From Ascidia mentula (lineage: Eukaryota; Chordata; Ascidiacea; Phlebobranchia; Ascidiidae), in contig OX387200.1 in NCBI GenBank assembly GCA_947561715.1, positions 22,658,201 to 22,722,200 of the forward strand: a DNA stretch of 64,000 bases. Reading direction: 5' to 3'. The translations under genes and the position numbers were made by a program. Position 1 is the first letter of the stretch. Each line of letters opens with the position of its first letter. The notes under the pieces are model-generated. The model saw nothing but the letters and a program-made list of their open reading frames with translations, did no database searches and was not told the DNA's origin. Below are positions 24,240-37,186 of this stretch, one piece after another.

Positions 24240-25160
24240 ATATTACGTCCCCCGTATCAAGAATCTTGTGCTGATTAACATAAAAAACGTCCCAGGTTTT
24301 CCATCAGACTATGCAGATGGTCATCACATATATGTGCTTCCTTATGCAGATTTTCCCATTCTTGCATGAAAGAGATCAACATTATTTTTTTTTGTTATTA
24401 TGACGTTGCCTGGCAACCCAAATCTATCTTTCAGTCCATGTGCTTTATTATGTAATCCCTGTGAACATACGAGATAGTTGTTTGACTTCAACGATAAAAT
24501 AACAGGCCTCACAGCTGCTGAAGCGTTCAAAAACAGATTATCGAAATTAGTTTCAAATAACGCCCCACATGAGCTATTTCTTCTCTGAAACACGACCAAC
24601 ATTTATTGTGGTGTCGCCATAAATGGGTGACCGGGTAATGGAAATTATAACCAACACAATATTCTGTGCACTTATACCAAACATATTTAATGCAATCTGA
24701 GACGTAACGAATACCACGTGTTGTACATGGTGCAGTTTTCTTGTAGGAAGTCTATTTTTAAAAAAACAAAAACATATTTGATGTCATGGTACTGTGAATG
24801 TGATTGAATGACTATTGTCATTCTGGCAGAATCCAAAATTTTTTTTTCGCATCATTGAGCAACATTAAACAAGAAGCTTATACAATGGAGTTTATTCGGG
24901 TTTATATCATACCATTTAACATTATTTTGCAAAATATTTCACTTGCCAATTATTTCGCATTGAAACCTCTATGGCAGTCACAGGTTTATGATCAGAATGA
25001 GTTCAAACACGGGCCTTTTTACGCTTTTTGCTTTGTCGGTAACGTCACATTCAATCAAGTGCCAAACCACTTTCCGCTCCATAGAATTTCTTTAAATCTC
25101 TGTATCTGTCAAGGCTCAAGTGCCGAATAACGTGAAAGTAATAAATATCGGTAGAGATCT
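24240..25160. mobile_element. Fragments of foldback family A
   Basis: At 24811 starts ACTATTGTCATTCTGGCAG, the same terminus as the element at 7362-9270, followed at 25040-25150 by the CACATTCAATCAAGTGCC and CTTTCCGC blocks. At 24255-24320 a piece matching the 181-bp unit lies in reverse (GTGCTGATTAAC...CCAGG-TTTTCCATCA). No right terminus is seen. Confidence 0.55.
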
Positions 25161-25240
25161 CACGTTTTCCGTCGTAATGACCTGAAACCCGAGTCTTTTG
25201 CTCTTTTTTGCTTTGCCGGTGGCGCCACTTTCAATCAAGT

Positions 25241-25418
25241 GCCTACAATGCCTAGACTCAATGCCTGAACTCAATGCCTAGACTCAATGCCTAGACTCAA
25301 TGCCTACGATGCCTGCGATGGTTACGATGCCTACAATGCCTACGATGCCTACGATGGTTACGATGCCTACGATGGTTACGATGCCGACAATGGCTGCAAT
25401 GGCTGCAATGGCTGCAAT
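25241..25418. repeat. Short tandem array of ATGCCTAxx-type units
   Basis: Runs of CAATGCCTAGACT, then TACGATGCC/GGTTACGATGCC, then GGCTGCAAT; periods of 12-13, 9-12 and 9 bases change along the array. Open frames on both strands here are repeat artefacts. Confidence 0.9.
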
Positions 25419-27140
25419 TTGTAGTTGTGTTTACGAGTACTACGATTGCTGGAAAAATAGGTCCATCCCTATTCGTCAAACTTTTTCTAGGTTAGATATT
25501 CGAAAATGTTTGACACATCACAGGACATAATTAGGCGTGGGTTTACAAGCTTAAATAAACGTAACGTCACAAATAATTTTCTGCCGAAGCAACAAATCCA
25601 TCATCGTATTTTGGAGTTGGTTTGGCAAACCGAACTGCGTGTGCATCTATAACTTCTGTATATTAAAGCGACATCGTGTAAATTTAAACGCATTTGTTTG
25701 TTTTTCTAACCGTTATCCCGCAATGTGTTCAAGCTGCATCGGTTTTGCTTATTTATGAATCACCAAAAAATGCAACACCAGGAAAACCTGAATGGTTTTT
25801 CGGAATATAAAACACTTTTTACAGAAAAAGAATTCATGGAAGTGTTTCAGTTATCTTTTTATAGGATACAATGAACAGTTTTCCTTAAAATGCCGCAATT
25901 TGTTTGAAGATTTGAGAATGTTAACAATAATATATGTATATTGAGTGTAAACCTTGATCTCATTTACCCCGTATGGAATTTATGCATCTCTTTGTTAAAG
26001 GAAAGTACCGATATATGAGTTTACTAAGGGATTAAAGATAAATATTGTGAACATTGAAACTGTTGGGTAAAATGGTGGTCAAGGGATACAGGAAATAATT
26101 ATACAAGTTTAGCATTTCTCCGAAACAGCGGCCATGCTAGTTTATTCCAACAGGAAACTAATTTCCCGAGTTATGGTAAAACTGGTCGGAGATTCTTCTT
26201 GATGAGAAATCGACCGTCAAAACAAGGACATTTTTTTGCACCATGCATAGATTGACACAAAATGTATGAAAATGTAAAAAAAATATATAAATTTCCAATG
26301 ATTTTTGTGACAGACACTGATATGCATGTTTCATATAAATCAGTTATAACTTTTTTCTTGGCACAACAGGAAAGATAATTCCACCAAAATTGCAAAGCTC
26401 ATTGAAAAACCTTTCCAACGATACTAAACTTGTCTTCTCATTCGTGGGGGAAATAAGTTTACCGACCAAATATTTATTTTCACCGTCATAAAAAGTTTTT
26501 TATCTGCAACTTTTTTCAGCCCCCACGAAATCGCGCACAATTTAGTTTCGCTTTAAAGGGATTTTGAAGGGTTTTCCAACAGGGGAAAAATTATCTTTTC
26601 TGTCGACCAATAAAAAAAAATGCTGATTTATGACAATGCATATTAATATCTGTTCCAAAAATCGTTGTATATTGATATTTTTTTAAATTTAAAAAAATTT
26701 TGTAACGGCAGAGTTAAGTTTTGTCAAATGGTAAAATTTTTTTCAACTAACGTCTATTTGGTTACGGGCGTCATGTAATTCTCGGCAAAATAAACTTAAA
26801 TACGACCCCAACGTCCTTGTTACACCAACATCTCGTCATTTTTCTCACACAATCTATAACGCATTTCACTTGGCTGACGGCGTTGACCAAATAACTTATC
26901 CTGTTTCTCACGTTTCCGGTCAACAATTTCTGCCAACATTAGTCAAGGAAAATTCCTGAAAATATGGCGTTCGGCTAATTTTGACGACCACGGGTTGAAG
27001 GTTGCACGTAACAAAATTGTATTAGGCACAAAGGTAATTATTGCACATCCAATATTTAAATACATTTAATTGCACATCGTTGGTCAAATATCTTTGGTCA
27101 TTAAAAGCTCTTTCCTAAAAATTACAGTTTTAGATAGGCA
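25419..27140. other. Intergenic sequence without supported features
   Basis: AT-rich, several poly-T and poly-A tracts, no homology recognised on either strand. It lies 3' of RUBCN and 5' of EIF2S3. Confidence 0.5.
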
Positions 27141-30100
27141 CTAACATTGCATTTTTTCACCTAACCTTCTGCTTATTCGTAAGCACTTGAGACAATTTTG
27201 AGGCTTGTAACATTTACTGTGGTAGCATGAATGGCAAGAAGGGCAGGTAGATGTGTTTTGTTGATGGGGAAATATTATATCCTTGTCATTGTTGCAAAAC
27301 TCACAAATAAAACCCTTTACTTGGCACAACTACAAAAATATATTGAAATAATGTCAAACAAAAAAACATCAGCTTACCTGGCAATGGTTGAGGTGATGTG
27401 TTGCTATAGCGACTACATCTTTAAGTATTGTCAACAGGTTTCCTGATTTTATGCCACAAAGGTCATTTAAACTGTAGACATGGATATCGCCATCTAACAT
27501 GTGTTGTGGGACAAGCGCAGATATTTTTTCACACAAAATAGTAGTCTGGGTCGTACTATCACCTGTTGATTTAATAAAAATATTAGGTTTTGCGTAGTAC
27601 TTATTAAAATTAGTGTTTTATACCAGCCTTCTGTGTGGTTGCAAACCTGCATACTTGGATGTACTTGAAAAGAGATGACAACTGTCTGCGCAGATTCTAT
27701 AACAGATGGTTTTCTTGAAATTCAACGAATAAAAAGTTACTTTTAACAACACAAAAAATTTATTTACGTGTTTCTCATTGTTGCGTAAAGGACGACATTT
27801 GCCTGCTTTTGTAAGTTTTAAAAGATAACACAGATACTAAAAAATCAGGAAAATTATTTAGAATAATCAAGGGTGTGTAACATACATCACAGAAACCAAT
27901 GCTTGTGTTGCATAATGTTTTGCATGCAGCTTTGCACAAGTATTGCATAATCCCATAATGTGACCCAAAACATTTATCTATCGAATGCTCTCGAGTAAAG
28001 TGATTCATTCAATATCCTGTTTACCACATAAAATGTTCTCCTATGCTTATGTCACATCACACCTACGTTCTTGTATTATATTACTTCAAGCGCCTCATGA
28101 TATCACGTGACATTATTGACCAATCAGCTCTCAGTATGGAGAGATTACTGAGACTCAACAAGCTATTCGCCGGCTTGGGATTTATTCCCATAGCCTGATA
28201 ATAAACTGTATATTCGGATACAACGGATTGCTAGTGAGGTTCAAACCTTTACAGGTGCCTTCTTGGCTCAAATTATAAAAGGAGTTAAATTGTTGTGAGG
28301 TCATGTAATGCAGTGTAATGTCACATAATGAACTATTGCCGATTCAGTTGACATGTCATATTTTGTATATATATGTTCACACTTCTTGAACTTGTTACAT
28401 CAATTTACAATGTGACATGTGCAAATATTTCCAGTATAACTATGGAAAGATTTTCCAACGCTTAATTTGGGCAAAAACTTATAAAAATGTGATTTCGATT
28501 AATTATTATCACATAAAAATACTAAATATCATTACAAGTTATACCAGTACTACTATTAGGGCTGAATATCATTCAGTACATTGTGCAACATACTTGTATT
28601 GTGTGAAGTGATTTGACTTTCTTGTATATTGCAGGATTTATGTCATCCAAGTTAAATAAAGGATCATCCTGGATTTTATTGATAAGATCGTGACTGAAAT
28701 TTGAAACTTTGTATCTGCCAAAAGGAGGAACATAGTTTACGTTTTGTGATGCAATTACTTAGCAGTCTCTCACCGGTTATAATCATATTTGTGCAAAACA
28801 TACGCTGGGATAACTGACAGCTTGTTGTCATGACAACATGAGCAGAAGTATTTTCCCAAATACTCGCAATATCGAAATCTTTTGATATATGCTGAAGAAA
28901 GTAATAAAATAATTTCTTCAATTTATTATTTCACACATGTTTCACAAACCTTTGTTAACAAGAGTTCCACAGCCAGTACACCGAAAATTTTGTTTTAACA
29001 TTGCACTTTTTAGTTTTAGCTTCACTGGGGTATGGAAAATAATTTGGGGACGGGGTGGGGCCCAATCTTGGTTTCCACGGATACGAATTCCTGGCTCTTG
29101 AATTCCGGTTGATGCTGAAGCAGCATCAAAATCAATTGCAATGGACATTGGTAAGGGAAGAAGCTGTATATAACAAATGTTAAATAACATGTTTGCAAAA
29201 AACCATGCTACCGTTACCTTTTGTGGAACATCATCTTCAGAGACCAACCAATCCACTTCAGATGCTGTAACACTCCTTTGCCCAGAAAATGTTTTCAGCA
29301 GGCCAATAGCAATTGACTCTGCAGTCCGAAACGAATCAGCACTTGATAATTTGTCCCTGAATATTTTGTTTGTTAATCATGGAAAGTTATTATAAATTGT
29401 AGTTTTCACTAACAAAGTAGTTGATGTGGACAGTTGGGGGAATCTTGTTGTGTCAGATTCTGTAAAAAAAACTTGCTATAAGAAACCTAGTTTAAGAGAC
29501 CCTGTAGTAAGCATATAAGTGAAGTTAAAATGTTTATTCTGGCACATACAATTGCCCAAGTTTGAATAAATATTACCCAAAACAAAACCTTGGCAGCAGT
29601 TTGAAAGAGGTACACCATACCCCCATAATGCATTTAGGAAGCTTTAAGACAATTATGCTCAGTCCAATGCAAAAGAACATTTTTTTACCTAAACCTTCAA
29701 GGTAAAGTTTGCATGTCTACTGACCAGTTTGTTGTGAATGAAAAGTTAGATCATTTGAAGATGGGGACTGAGACAATTTTGATTGTGAAGTAAAACTTCC
29801 AAGTGGTGACACATATCCAGTGGACGATTGACTTTGGATTGAAACAAAATCCACTGGTGAATTTACCAATGGGTGCTGCAAAGCATACACATGTGTGATA
29901 TTTATAAAGCGAATTTTAAATAAATTTTAATCACCCCAAGAGTTACATCTTTTGTGAAACTTCCACTACTTGTAGCAGGTGAAAAATGAATCTGAGACTT
30001 GACTTGTTCAATTGCTCCAATTAACATTTCACTAAAGTGAAAGTGAGCATTTTCCTGAAGAAATATGTTATTGTAAACTGATAACAAAAGTTAAAATGTT

Positions 30101-32600
30101 ATGCAGACCTTGTCTATATCTGCACAAGTTGTTAAGTCCTGATTTTGCAAATATGTCATTAGGTTTTCTGAATTGGAAGCCTTTTCTTTTCCATAAAACC
30201 CTAGAATAAATAATTAATTAAACTACCCACGATGCTGTTACTGAATCCCACCTATGTTGTTTTGTTCATCAAAACTACATAACGATGGAAATGAGTTGCT
30301 GGATTTATATACAAGGCTGGATTCATTTGGTAAAACTTTATATGGGTACATGCAATTTTATGACTATATGCTTGCTTGTGCACTGCTTTTATAAGAGACT
30401 GACTGTTAAACAACTTTATTCGCACGAGCTGTCGCGAGATTGATCTAGCTTCATCAGGTGCAGCAAATCAGCTTGTGCGAATAAAGTTGTTTAACAGTCA
30501 GTCTCTTATAAAAGCAGTGCACAAGCAAGCATATAGTCATAGATCAGAGACTGACACGACAAACTGAAGAAATTGAATGCAATTTTATGTAATAATGTAT
30601 TGTCAAACTAAACACAAAGTTACCAAATGTATGTCCTTTAATATGGTCTGATTTGGATCTGCGATGAGTACGACCTGCAATAAAAACCAACAATAAAACA
30701 TTAGTTTAAAGCAAAAAAAGTGACTTAACTGTCTCTTCCAGCTTGGTTAGAAGATGCATCTGTTATTGATGTTGATTTATAGTTATGATGTTTAGTTTCA
30801 CATGTAAGGTTAGTGTCTTCCTGAGCAGGTAACATAACACTGTTCAATCTAATGGGACTGTTTAAAGAACTTGAGTGCTTTGTCAAAGATTGAGAAAGCA
30901 TTGCCTCTTCAGCAGATGCAACAACATCTGGTAAAATGTTGGTCATATTTGCATCTGATATGAAAAAACTACTATCCGAACATTGACCAGCATGAACTTT
31001 CGTAAAACATGATCCACTTTCGCTCTCAAATAAAAATGACAAATTGTTTTCTTCAAACTCTGTCGAATCAGTAAATAATGGAGTTGAGCAGTAAGGTGGT
31101 ATTTCTTCTTCGTGTAACTGTTCATAATCAACACAACTTCTCCCGTCCTTAGGTGATGTCAGGCAAACTCCCAAACATGAAGAAACATTACCCATATCTT
31201 CCTTTTCAGTATCACATTCTTTTTGAATTGTTGTCGAGGTTAAATTATGTCGCGGAACGTCTTTTCTGGGTGTAAATTTACCACTAAGTGGGTCCACAGG
31301 TTCTTGATGGTCACTTAATGTATTGCAGTCATTTGTGGTGGAGACGACATCTACTAAAAAAAATAAATAATTCCTGAAAAAAACAAAATGGAAAAGCATT
31401 TACTTATGCATGGTTTACTGCTATGAAGCCTTGCAAGTCCTGTGGCTTCCTTTCTGTCCACTTCCATAAACTGTTGAACAAAAAAGAACTTTCCAGCATT
31501 ATAGGATTCAATACAGAACAGGATAATTCATCAAATCCATCATTTCCTTCAGTATGATCATACCATGTCAAGAGGTAGCTCTGCTAAGATTAATGATGAG
31601 TTTTGTTCTAATGCACGAAGACAGATCATTGCTGCTGACACAGATTCCACATTGCGTATATATGCCCAATCTAAAAATAGGAGAAATTGATTATTTGCAT
31701 GTCAAATGACCAAATAAGTACAACTTAAACAGTCAGGAACTATTTACCTCTTGATTACAAAGTCACCATCTAACAACTTGCGTTGTTGATTTGCAGTAAA
31801 ATACTTCCCACAATTACAAATATGTAAAAAAATTCATTTGGCTAATCTATTCTTGTATGTTTTTTTTTGTGCAAAACATAATTTTTTTTTTATTTTGGTA
31901 AACTTGGCATAAAATGTTTTCAGACACACTGGGGTGACTTACCATGATAGTACAGAGACAGTGGGTTTTCATCAGATAATAGTGGTTGTAGTTGAAAAGA
32001 TAAGCACTTCATTGTTAATCCCTTTTCTAGCCATAGTTCACCTTTACTTGGTTTGTTTCTGCATCAATGTAAGTTTACAACCTAGTTACTAACTATTGAT
32101 ATGTATATTGTTTACCTGGAATATAGCAAAGCTGTATTTGTAAATAAATTGCCATCAGCATTATAAGCTGGCAGAAGCCAGACCAGTTCTTGCACAAACA
32201 TCCAGTAATCATTTGCATGCACATTGTCGCCCTAAAATTAGACACAAAATGTGCAGTTAAAGAAAAATTATTGATCACTAGTCTTTAGCTATACAGAAAC
32301 ATCGGTTGACATTATCTTGAGGCATTACATTTTTCTGAAATATGTAATTTTTTTAATTACCTTGTGTGGTGGTGATTTATATCCATGTGAAAATATCGCA
32401 TGAAGACATGATACAGCCTGTTTAATCCCTCCATGTACATATAATATGTCAGTTGGGTGTTGGCTCAGAATTCTTTCAACTGTACATTTCAAACTTTGAA
32501 ATAGTTGGAATCTTTCATCACTAGAAGATGAACAAAACTTGATCAGGTTTTCGTTTAATATATGACATTTAATTGCACACCTGTGGCCACCAACGCTCAT
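27141..32600 (-). CDS. RUBCN: Rubicon (RUN domain and Rubicon-homology zinc domain protein)
   Basis: Nineteen exons: 32600-32581, 32520-32361, 32231-32116, 32058-31943, 31670-31564, 31470-31404, 31353-30730, 30674-30624, 30335-30252, 30200-30109, 30054-29935, 29875-29721, 29356-29218, 29163-28950, 28891-28774, 28714-28594, 27696-27624, 27562-27378, 27329-27141; phases agree, 916 residues (human about 972). Exons 2-5 form the RUN domain ([45 protein letters not shown]). A long Ser-rich middle follows, then [20 protein letters not shown], as in Rubicon. The C-terminal Rubicon-homology domain is complete: [72 protein letters not shown] and a final [12 protein letters not shown]...CLKC cluster. 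In mammals it binds the UVRAG-containing PI3K complex and Rab7 and restrains autophagosome and endosome maturation. The first exon (MSVGGH) is short; the Met and its 60-base intron are my choice. Confidence 0.95.
30351..30589. mobile_element. Hairpin insertion with 12-bp target duplication in a RUBCN intron
   Basis: Arms of 73 bp (30359-30431 and 30469-30541) are near-perfect inverted copies around a 37-base centre. Identical TGCAATTTTATG lies at 30351-30362 and 30578-30589, so the segment appears inserted with a 12-bp target duplication, a length typical of retroposition rather than of hAT or Mutator. On the minus strand the centre reads ACCTGATGAAGCT...AGCT and the arm begins CGAATAAAG, resembling the 62511-62665 hairpin. 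A 36-base single-copy tail (30542-30577) follows the right arm. Confidence 0.7.
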
Positions 32601-33137
32601 TGCTTGTGGTTTGTCAGATTCCGACAAAAAACAAAATAGGGTTATTCCACCGTCCTATGCCCCGCCTTGTTTAGAAGATGCATAAGGAAGAGCTTGGGGC
32701 ATATATGAATAGCCAAACATAGTAATCAAATGAACCAACTTGAACGTTTTGCACACAAAGTAATGGCATTTACTTTTTCATTAGTTGATATAAGCTACAA
32801 GGCAATTACAACGTTTCCATTTTCCACAAACAGAAAACTGTAAACTATACACGCATGACGCCTCTAATTTCACAATGACAACAGTTTGAAATTCAGAAAA
32901 GTTGAACTTCGAAATGGCAAATGATATCACAAGAGAAAATAATTTATCTTTTGATAGAGTTTACTTTTATGGTAAAACACATTATAATTTTTAGGTTAGC
33001 ACAATAAGAATTTGCATCCAAAAACAAAATTAAACATTCTATTATTTCATCTGAAACGCTTTTCCGATTTTTTGTGTAATGCCAGAGTGAAAGGAATTGC
33101 AGAAAATCCATCACTGAAGTTTGGGTTTTTATACCTT
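32601..33137. other. RUBCN 5' flank
   Basis: About 540 bases before the next foldback element. No TATA box or coding segment could be supported. Confidence 0.4.
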
Positions 33138-33775
33138 TATCATTTCGGCGAAATAAAAAAAGAAAATCAAAAATTACGTCACGCATCGCTACACACAATT
33201 ACATATTGCAAAACGATTTTTTTAAAATTTCCTCAAATGTAGCTCAGGGCACGTAGAACAAGATGCCAATGCGTATTTTGGGCACTCATGACTCATATTC
33301 CAACGAAACGACTTGGTACGGAACATTTTTAAAATTTTGTTCATACATGTCGTCATGACTTTGCACCTTACATCCTAGGCTCTATGTTGTGGACGTAAAG
33401 TCGTTTCGTTGGAATATGAGATGGGTGCCCAAAATACGCATTGGCATGTTGTTCTACGTATCCTGGGCGACATTTAAAGAAATTTAATAAAAATTCGTTG
33501 GTTTGGAACATTTTCAAAATTTTGTTCAAACATGTCGACTGGAATGTGCACCTTACATCCTAGGCCGTAGGTACGCTGTATGTCATATTCCATCTGATCG
33601 GACGTAAAGTTGTTTCGTTCAAATATTGCATTAATTGGTATTTAAAACTGATTTTGTATCGTTTTTTAGGGCTGTATTGAGTTTAGGATGTTGTCGTTTT
33701 GCAATATGCAATTGTGTGTAGTGATGCGTGACGAATGTTTTAATTTCTTTTTTTTATTTTGCCGAAATGATAACG
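33138..33775. mobile_element. Foldback element with two nested pairs of inverted repeats
   Basis: Outer arms: 33138-33225 and about 33690-33772 share TTATCATTTCGGC and GCTACACACAATTACATATTG-like sequence in opposite orientation. Inner arms: 33260-33310 and 33400-33455 share CCAATGCGTATTTTGGGCAC and CATATTCCAACGAAACGAC. No coding sequence; target duplication not found. Confidence 0.7.
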
Positions 33776-33816
33776 GTGTTTATATACGGGACAGATTGTT
33801 AGCTGTCGTCGGTTTG

Positions 33817-35191
33817 GATGTAGGGCTGTAACGTTACGGCCAACATAGGTAAGCGTCCAAGATCAGTAAACTGGACAAAATCGGTAACCTAAACACGCGA
33901 CTGCAGCGGCAAACAAGGTTTGTACATATTTTCATCCAAAAGGGATAATTGAAATCATTTAACCTGTATTGCGTCATCGATAGGTAACTTCATTAATTGT
34001 TAGGGTAGTCACGCTATACCTTGCACTGTGTCCATGATAGGTAAGTTTGTTCATTGTTAGGGTAGTCACGCTATACCTTGCACTGTGTCCATGATAGGTA
34101 AGTTTGTTAAACGTAAGAGTAGTCACGCTATACCTTGCACTATGTCCATGATAGGTAAGTTTGTTCATTGTTAGGGTAGTCACGCTGTACCTTGCACTAT
34201 CTCCATGATGGGTAACTTTGTTAAACGTTACTCTAACGTTTAACAAACTTATCTATCATGGACATAGTGCAAGGTATAGCGTGACTACCTTAACGTTTAA
34301 CAAACTTACCTATCATGGACATAGTGCAAGGTATAGCGTGTAGGGAATTCGGCTTGTCATGGTTCGATACACTTTAATATTTTGTTTTAACTTGGTCTTC
34401 TGAAACTGCTTTCTACTCTTTTACATTTACACCCGTCTTTCTGACGCCATCGCTGGTTATCTCGCTTGCGTTACGTCTTTCAACTTGCGCTACTTCTTCT
34501 AAGTCCCCTTTGTCGCGTAATCGCAGCAATTATCTCTTTGTTTCTCTCTCTCGTCTTTGATGTATCCCTATATATTTGCGACTGTTTCCACAAATAAACA
34601 GATCTTGGTTCTCGGTCTAACAGATCATAATGTGATCTCTCCTAATAGTTTTCGATCTCTCAGATCATGGCTTTTGGTATCATTTTGTTCTGTCGGGATC
34701 TGCTGCCAACATGGTGTCGAAAGCTTGATGTCGGGTCTTCGCCCATGCGTCCCATCAAGCGTGACTACCTTAACGTTTAACAAACTTACCCATCATGGAC
34801 ATAGTGCAAGGTATAGCGTGACTACTCTAACGTTTAACAAAGTTACCCATCATGGACATAGTGCAATGTATAGCGTGACTACCCTAACAATGAACAAACT
34901 TACCTATCATGGACACAGTGCAAGGTATAGCGTGACTACCCTAACGTTTAACAAACTTACCTATCATGGACATAGAACAAGGTATAGCGTGACTACTCTA
35001 ACGTTTAACAAAGTTACCTATCGTGGACACAGTGCAAGGTATAGAGTAAATGATTTCAATTACCCCCCTTGGATGAAAATATGTACAATCCTTGTTTGCC
35101 GCTGCAGTCACGTGTTTAGGTTACCGATTTTGTCCAGATTACTGATCTTGGACGCTTACTTATGTTGGCCGTAACGTTACAGCCCCCTCTC
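33817..35191. mobile_element. Foldback element built from inverted 60-bp tandem repeats, 8-bp target duplication
   Basis: Ends GGGCTGTAACGTTACGGCC (from 33823) and its inverse at 35170-35185 are followed inward by about 150 bp of matching sequence (CCAAGATCAGTAAACTGGAC and so on). Between them, units of about 58-60 bp containing GTCACGCTATACCTTGCACT are in one orientation on the left and the other on the right. TCGGTTTG occurs directly outside both ends (33809-33816, 35192-35199), suggesting an 8-bp duplication of hAT type if the terminal six bases are allowed to differ. Long open frames across the units are repeat artefacts. A solo LTR splits one right-hand unit. Confidence 0.75.
34339..34757. 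mobile_element. Probable solo LTR, 419 bp
   Basis: The sequence begins TGTAGGG and ends CATCA, i.e. TG...CA, and interrupts a repeat unit of the surrounding foldback between ATAGCG and AGCGTGACTACC; AGCG is present on both sides as a short target duplication. It contains a TATA-like CCTATATATT and an AATAAA. No internal retroelement region accompanies it. The family cannot be set from an LTR alone; a Ty3-type or Bel-type source is possible. It is younger than the host foldback. Confidence 0.55.
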
Positions 35192-35547
35192 TCGGTTTGT
35201 GTTGCTTTGAGAGTCACGAATCACGATACCTCTCATGCCAAAAATGGTGGAAGCCTAAATTTGTATTAATTTCCTTAGATGCGCTTTATATTTTCAGTGA
35301 ACGGCAATATTTCTTTTACTCATAGACTCCTTGAGTTAGTTTTCGATATTTTTATCAGCACTCAAATTTATTAATATGATGTGGACTGTATAGTGGAACT
35401 CTTTGTTAATTTTATCATGACTGGCAATAACAGATATAAACTGAATGTATGGTGTGTGCACAAAAGCAGTTGTTTTTAGGAAACTATGTGGTAGTAAACA
35501 GAAGAGTGTTTTTATCAAAGTGTTGAACTTTCCAACAACGGAAAAAA

Positions 35548-36480
35548 ATGGAAAATAAAACAGATATTCCTTCCACAAGTCATTCAAGTAGTTCTCAATC
35601 CGAGAAACCAAATACAGAAGGCGGGCAATTTGAATGCAATATATGTCTTGATACTGCCAAGGATGCAGTGATCAGCTTTTGTGGTCATTTATTTTGGTAA
35701 GGGTTTTGAAATACAAGGTTGTGTCATGTACAATAACTTATACTTGTGTATGGCCACAAAGCTGGCCTTGCTTGCACCAGTGGTTGGAAACAAAACCCAA
35801 CAGACAGGAATGCCCAGTTTGCAAAGCAGGAATTGGTAAGGACAAAGTTGTTCCTTTGTATGGAAGAGGAAGTTCCAATAACCAAGATCCTCGTGAAAAG
35901 TTGCCACCGAGGCCGCAAGCCCAACGACCAGAGGCAGAAAACCGAAATGTAGGTTTAAATATAACCATGATAAATAAGCCTACTGGTGTAATTAACAACT
36001 AGAAAATTACCATTCTATACTTTAGGTTGGGAAAAAGTTTATAAAATCAAAATAACTTCACAGAATTAGTAAATAGGGCTGTTGTGACACACCTTAGGGA
36101 AATGGTGTGACATCAGTTTACAATTTGCTTGGACCTTTACATGACTTATGCTTATGTTTAACTATAATTCTACAGCACTAATTATAGTCATAAGTAAAAG
36201 TGTGTGCTGAAAACTTGCCAGTAAACTGAATAGCTGTATGTAATGCAAATTGTTTATTCAGGCTGGTTTCCCTGGATTTAATTTTGGAGATGGTAGTTTT
36301 CAAATGTCTTTTGGTATTGGAGCCTTTCCATTTGGCTTTTTTGGAACAATGTTCAATATTAATGATGGAAGGCCAAGACCCCCACAGTTTGGAGGGCCAC
36401 AATACCAAGATGAACAAATGCTTTCAAGAGTATTTTTGTGGGTTGCCGTGATTCTAATGTTTTGGTTGTTTTTTCTTTAA
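35548..36480 (+). CDS. RNF185: E3 ubiquitin ligase RNF185
   Basis: Three exons: 35548-35696, 35762-35948, 36262-36480; 184 residues (human 192). The C3HC4 RING is complete: [40 protein letters not shown] proline-rich linker ([16 protein letters not shown]) leads to a conserved [14 protein letters not shown] segment and a C-terminal membrane anchor ([16 protein letters not shown]). RNF185 and its relative RNF5 sit in the ER and outer mitochondrial membranes and act in ER-associated degradation with UBE2D/UBE2J-class enzymes; the sequence after the RING matches RNF185 more than RNF5. The first ATG after the AT-rich leader gives a Ser-rich N-terminus normal for the family. The first intron is 65 nt. 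Confidence 0.97.
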
Positions 36481-37186
36481 AAGAACAATTTTGGTTTGTC
36501 AGGTTGGTATTTTGGTTTATGACATAAAAAACACGAAGTGGATTTATATGTTAATTGGTTTTGTGCCTATGAAGTGCTGGTATGTGGACAGCATAAAGTA
36601 GATACTATATAAACTACATTTTAAGATAATGTAAACATGTAATATATTGATTTGTTGTGTGTGCCCCATTAAACCCTTTCATTATTCTCTGTGCAATTTT
36701 ATCATAGTGGTTTTATTTCACACATAATGAAGTTTTATGAAATATTTTGTGTTTTTGAATATTATTTTCTATGTGACTGTTGGGCTTCATTAAAACCAAC
36801 ATACAAAAGTTTTGTAACAAAATTGTAGTTTTTCCATTACTAACTTTGTCCATCAAGTATTGTTGGTAAAAAATAGTTTCTTCTATTACCCTAGATAGCC
36901 CGTCTATTTAGCAATGGCTATTTAGATTATAATTGCCTGGTTGAAACTTACATTTACCATCCAAGGTAAAATATTCACAAGCTTGCGGTGCGTTTTGTGT
37001 TATACCACAATGCTACGAACTGTTTGCTGTTGTGTGAATCGCACAAGCAGTACGCTAGGTCGCACGAATTTCATTCAATAAACGAAAAAAGAATCATTCT
37101 CTCGTATGCCCCTCCCCACTGCCATCGATCATGACAAGTCACAGTGGAGTGAAAAATCACGCCCCTGTAGTTAAGTTAGTGTTCGA
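36481..37186. other. RNF185 3' UTR and flank
   Basis: T-rich sequence with ATTAAA-like signals near 36670. No further gene is supported. Confidence 0.5.

Noticed and set aside
25297-25530. His/Arg-rich and Met/Pro-rich frames
   Set aside because: Products of the ATGCCTA/GGTTACG tandem array.
27775-28008. Cys-rich minus-strand frame that at first looked like part of the Rubicon zinc domain
   Set aside because: All parts of the Rubicon-homology domain were found in other exons that join in phase; this frame lies within the intron 28593-27697.
33974-35174. Long frames rich in TYHGHSARYSVTTLT on both strands
   Set aside because: They are the 58-60-bp foldback units read in a stop-free frame; the same peptide arises on both strands from inverted copies.
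35689-35998. Minus-strand frames opposite RNF185 exon 2
   Set aside because: Shadows of the RING exon.
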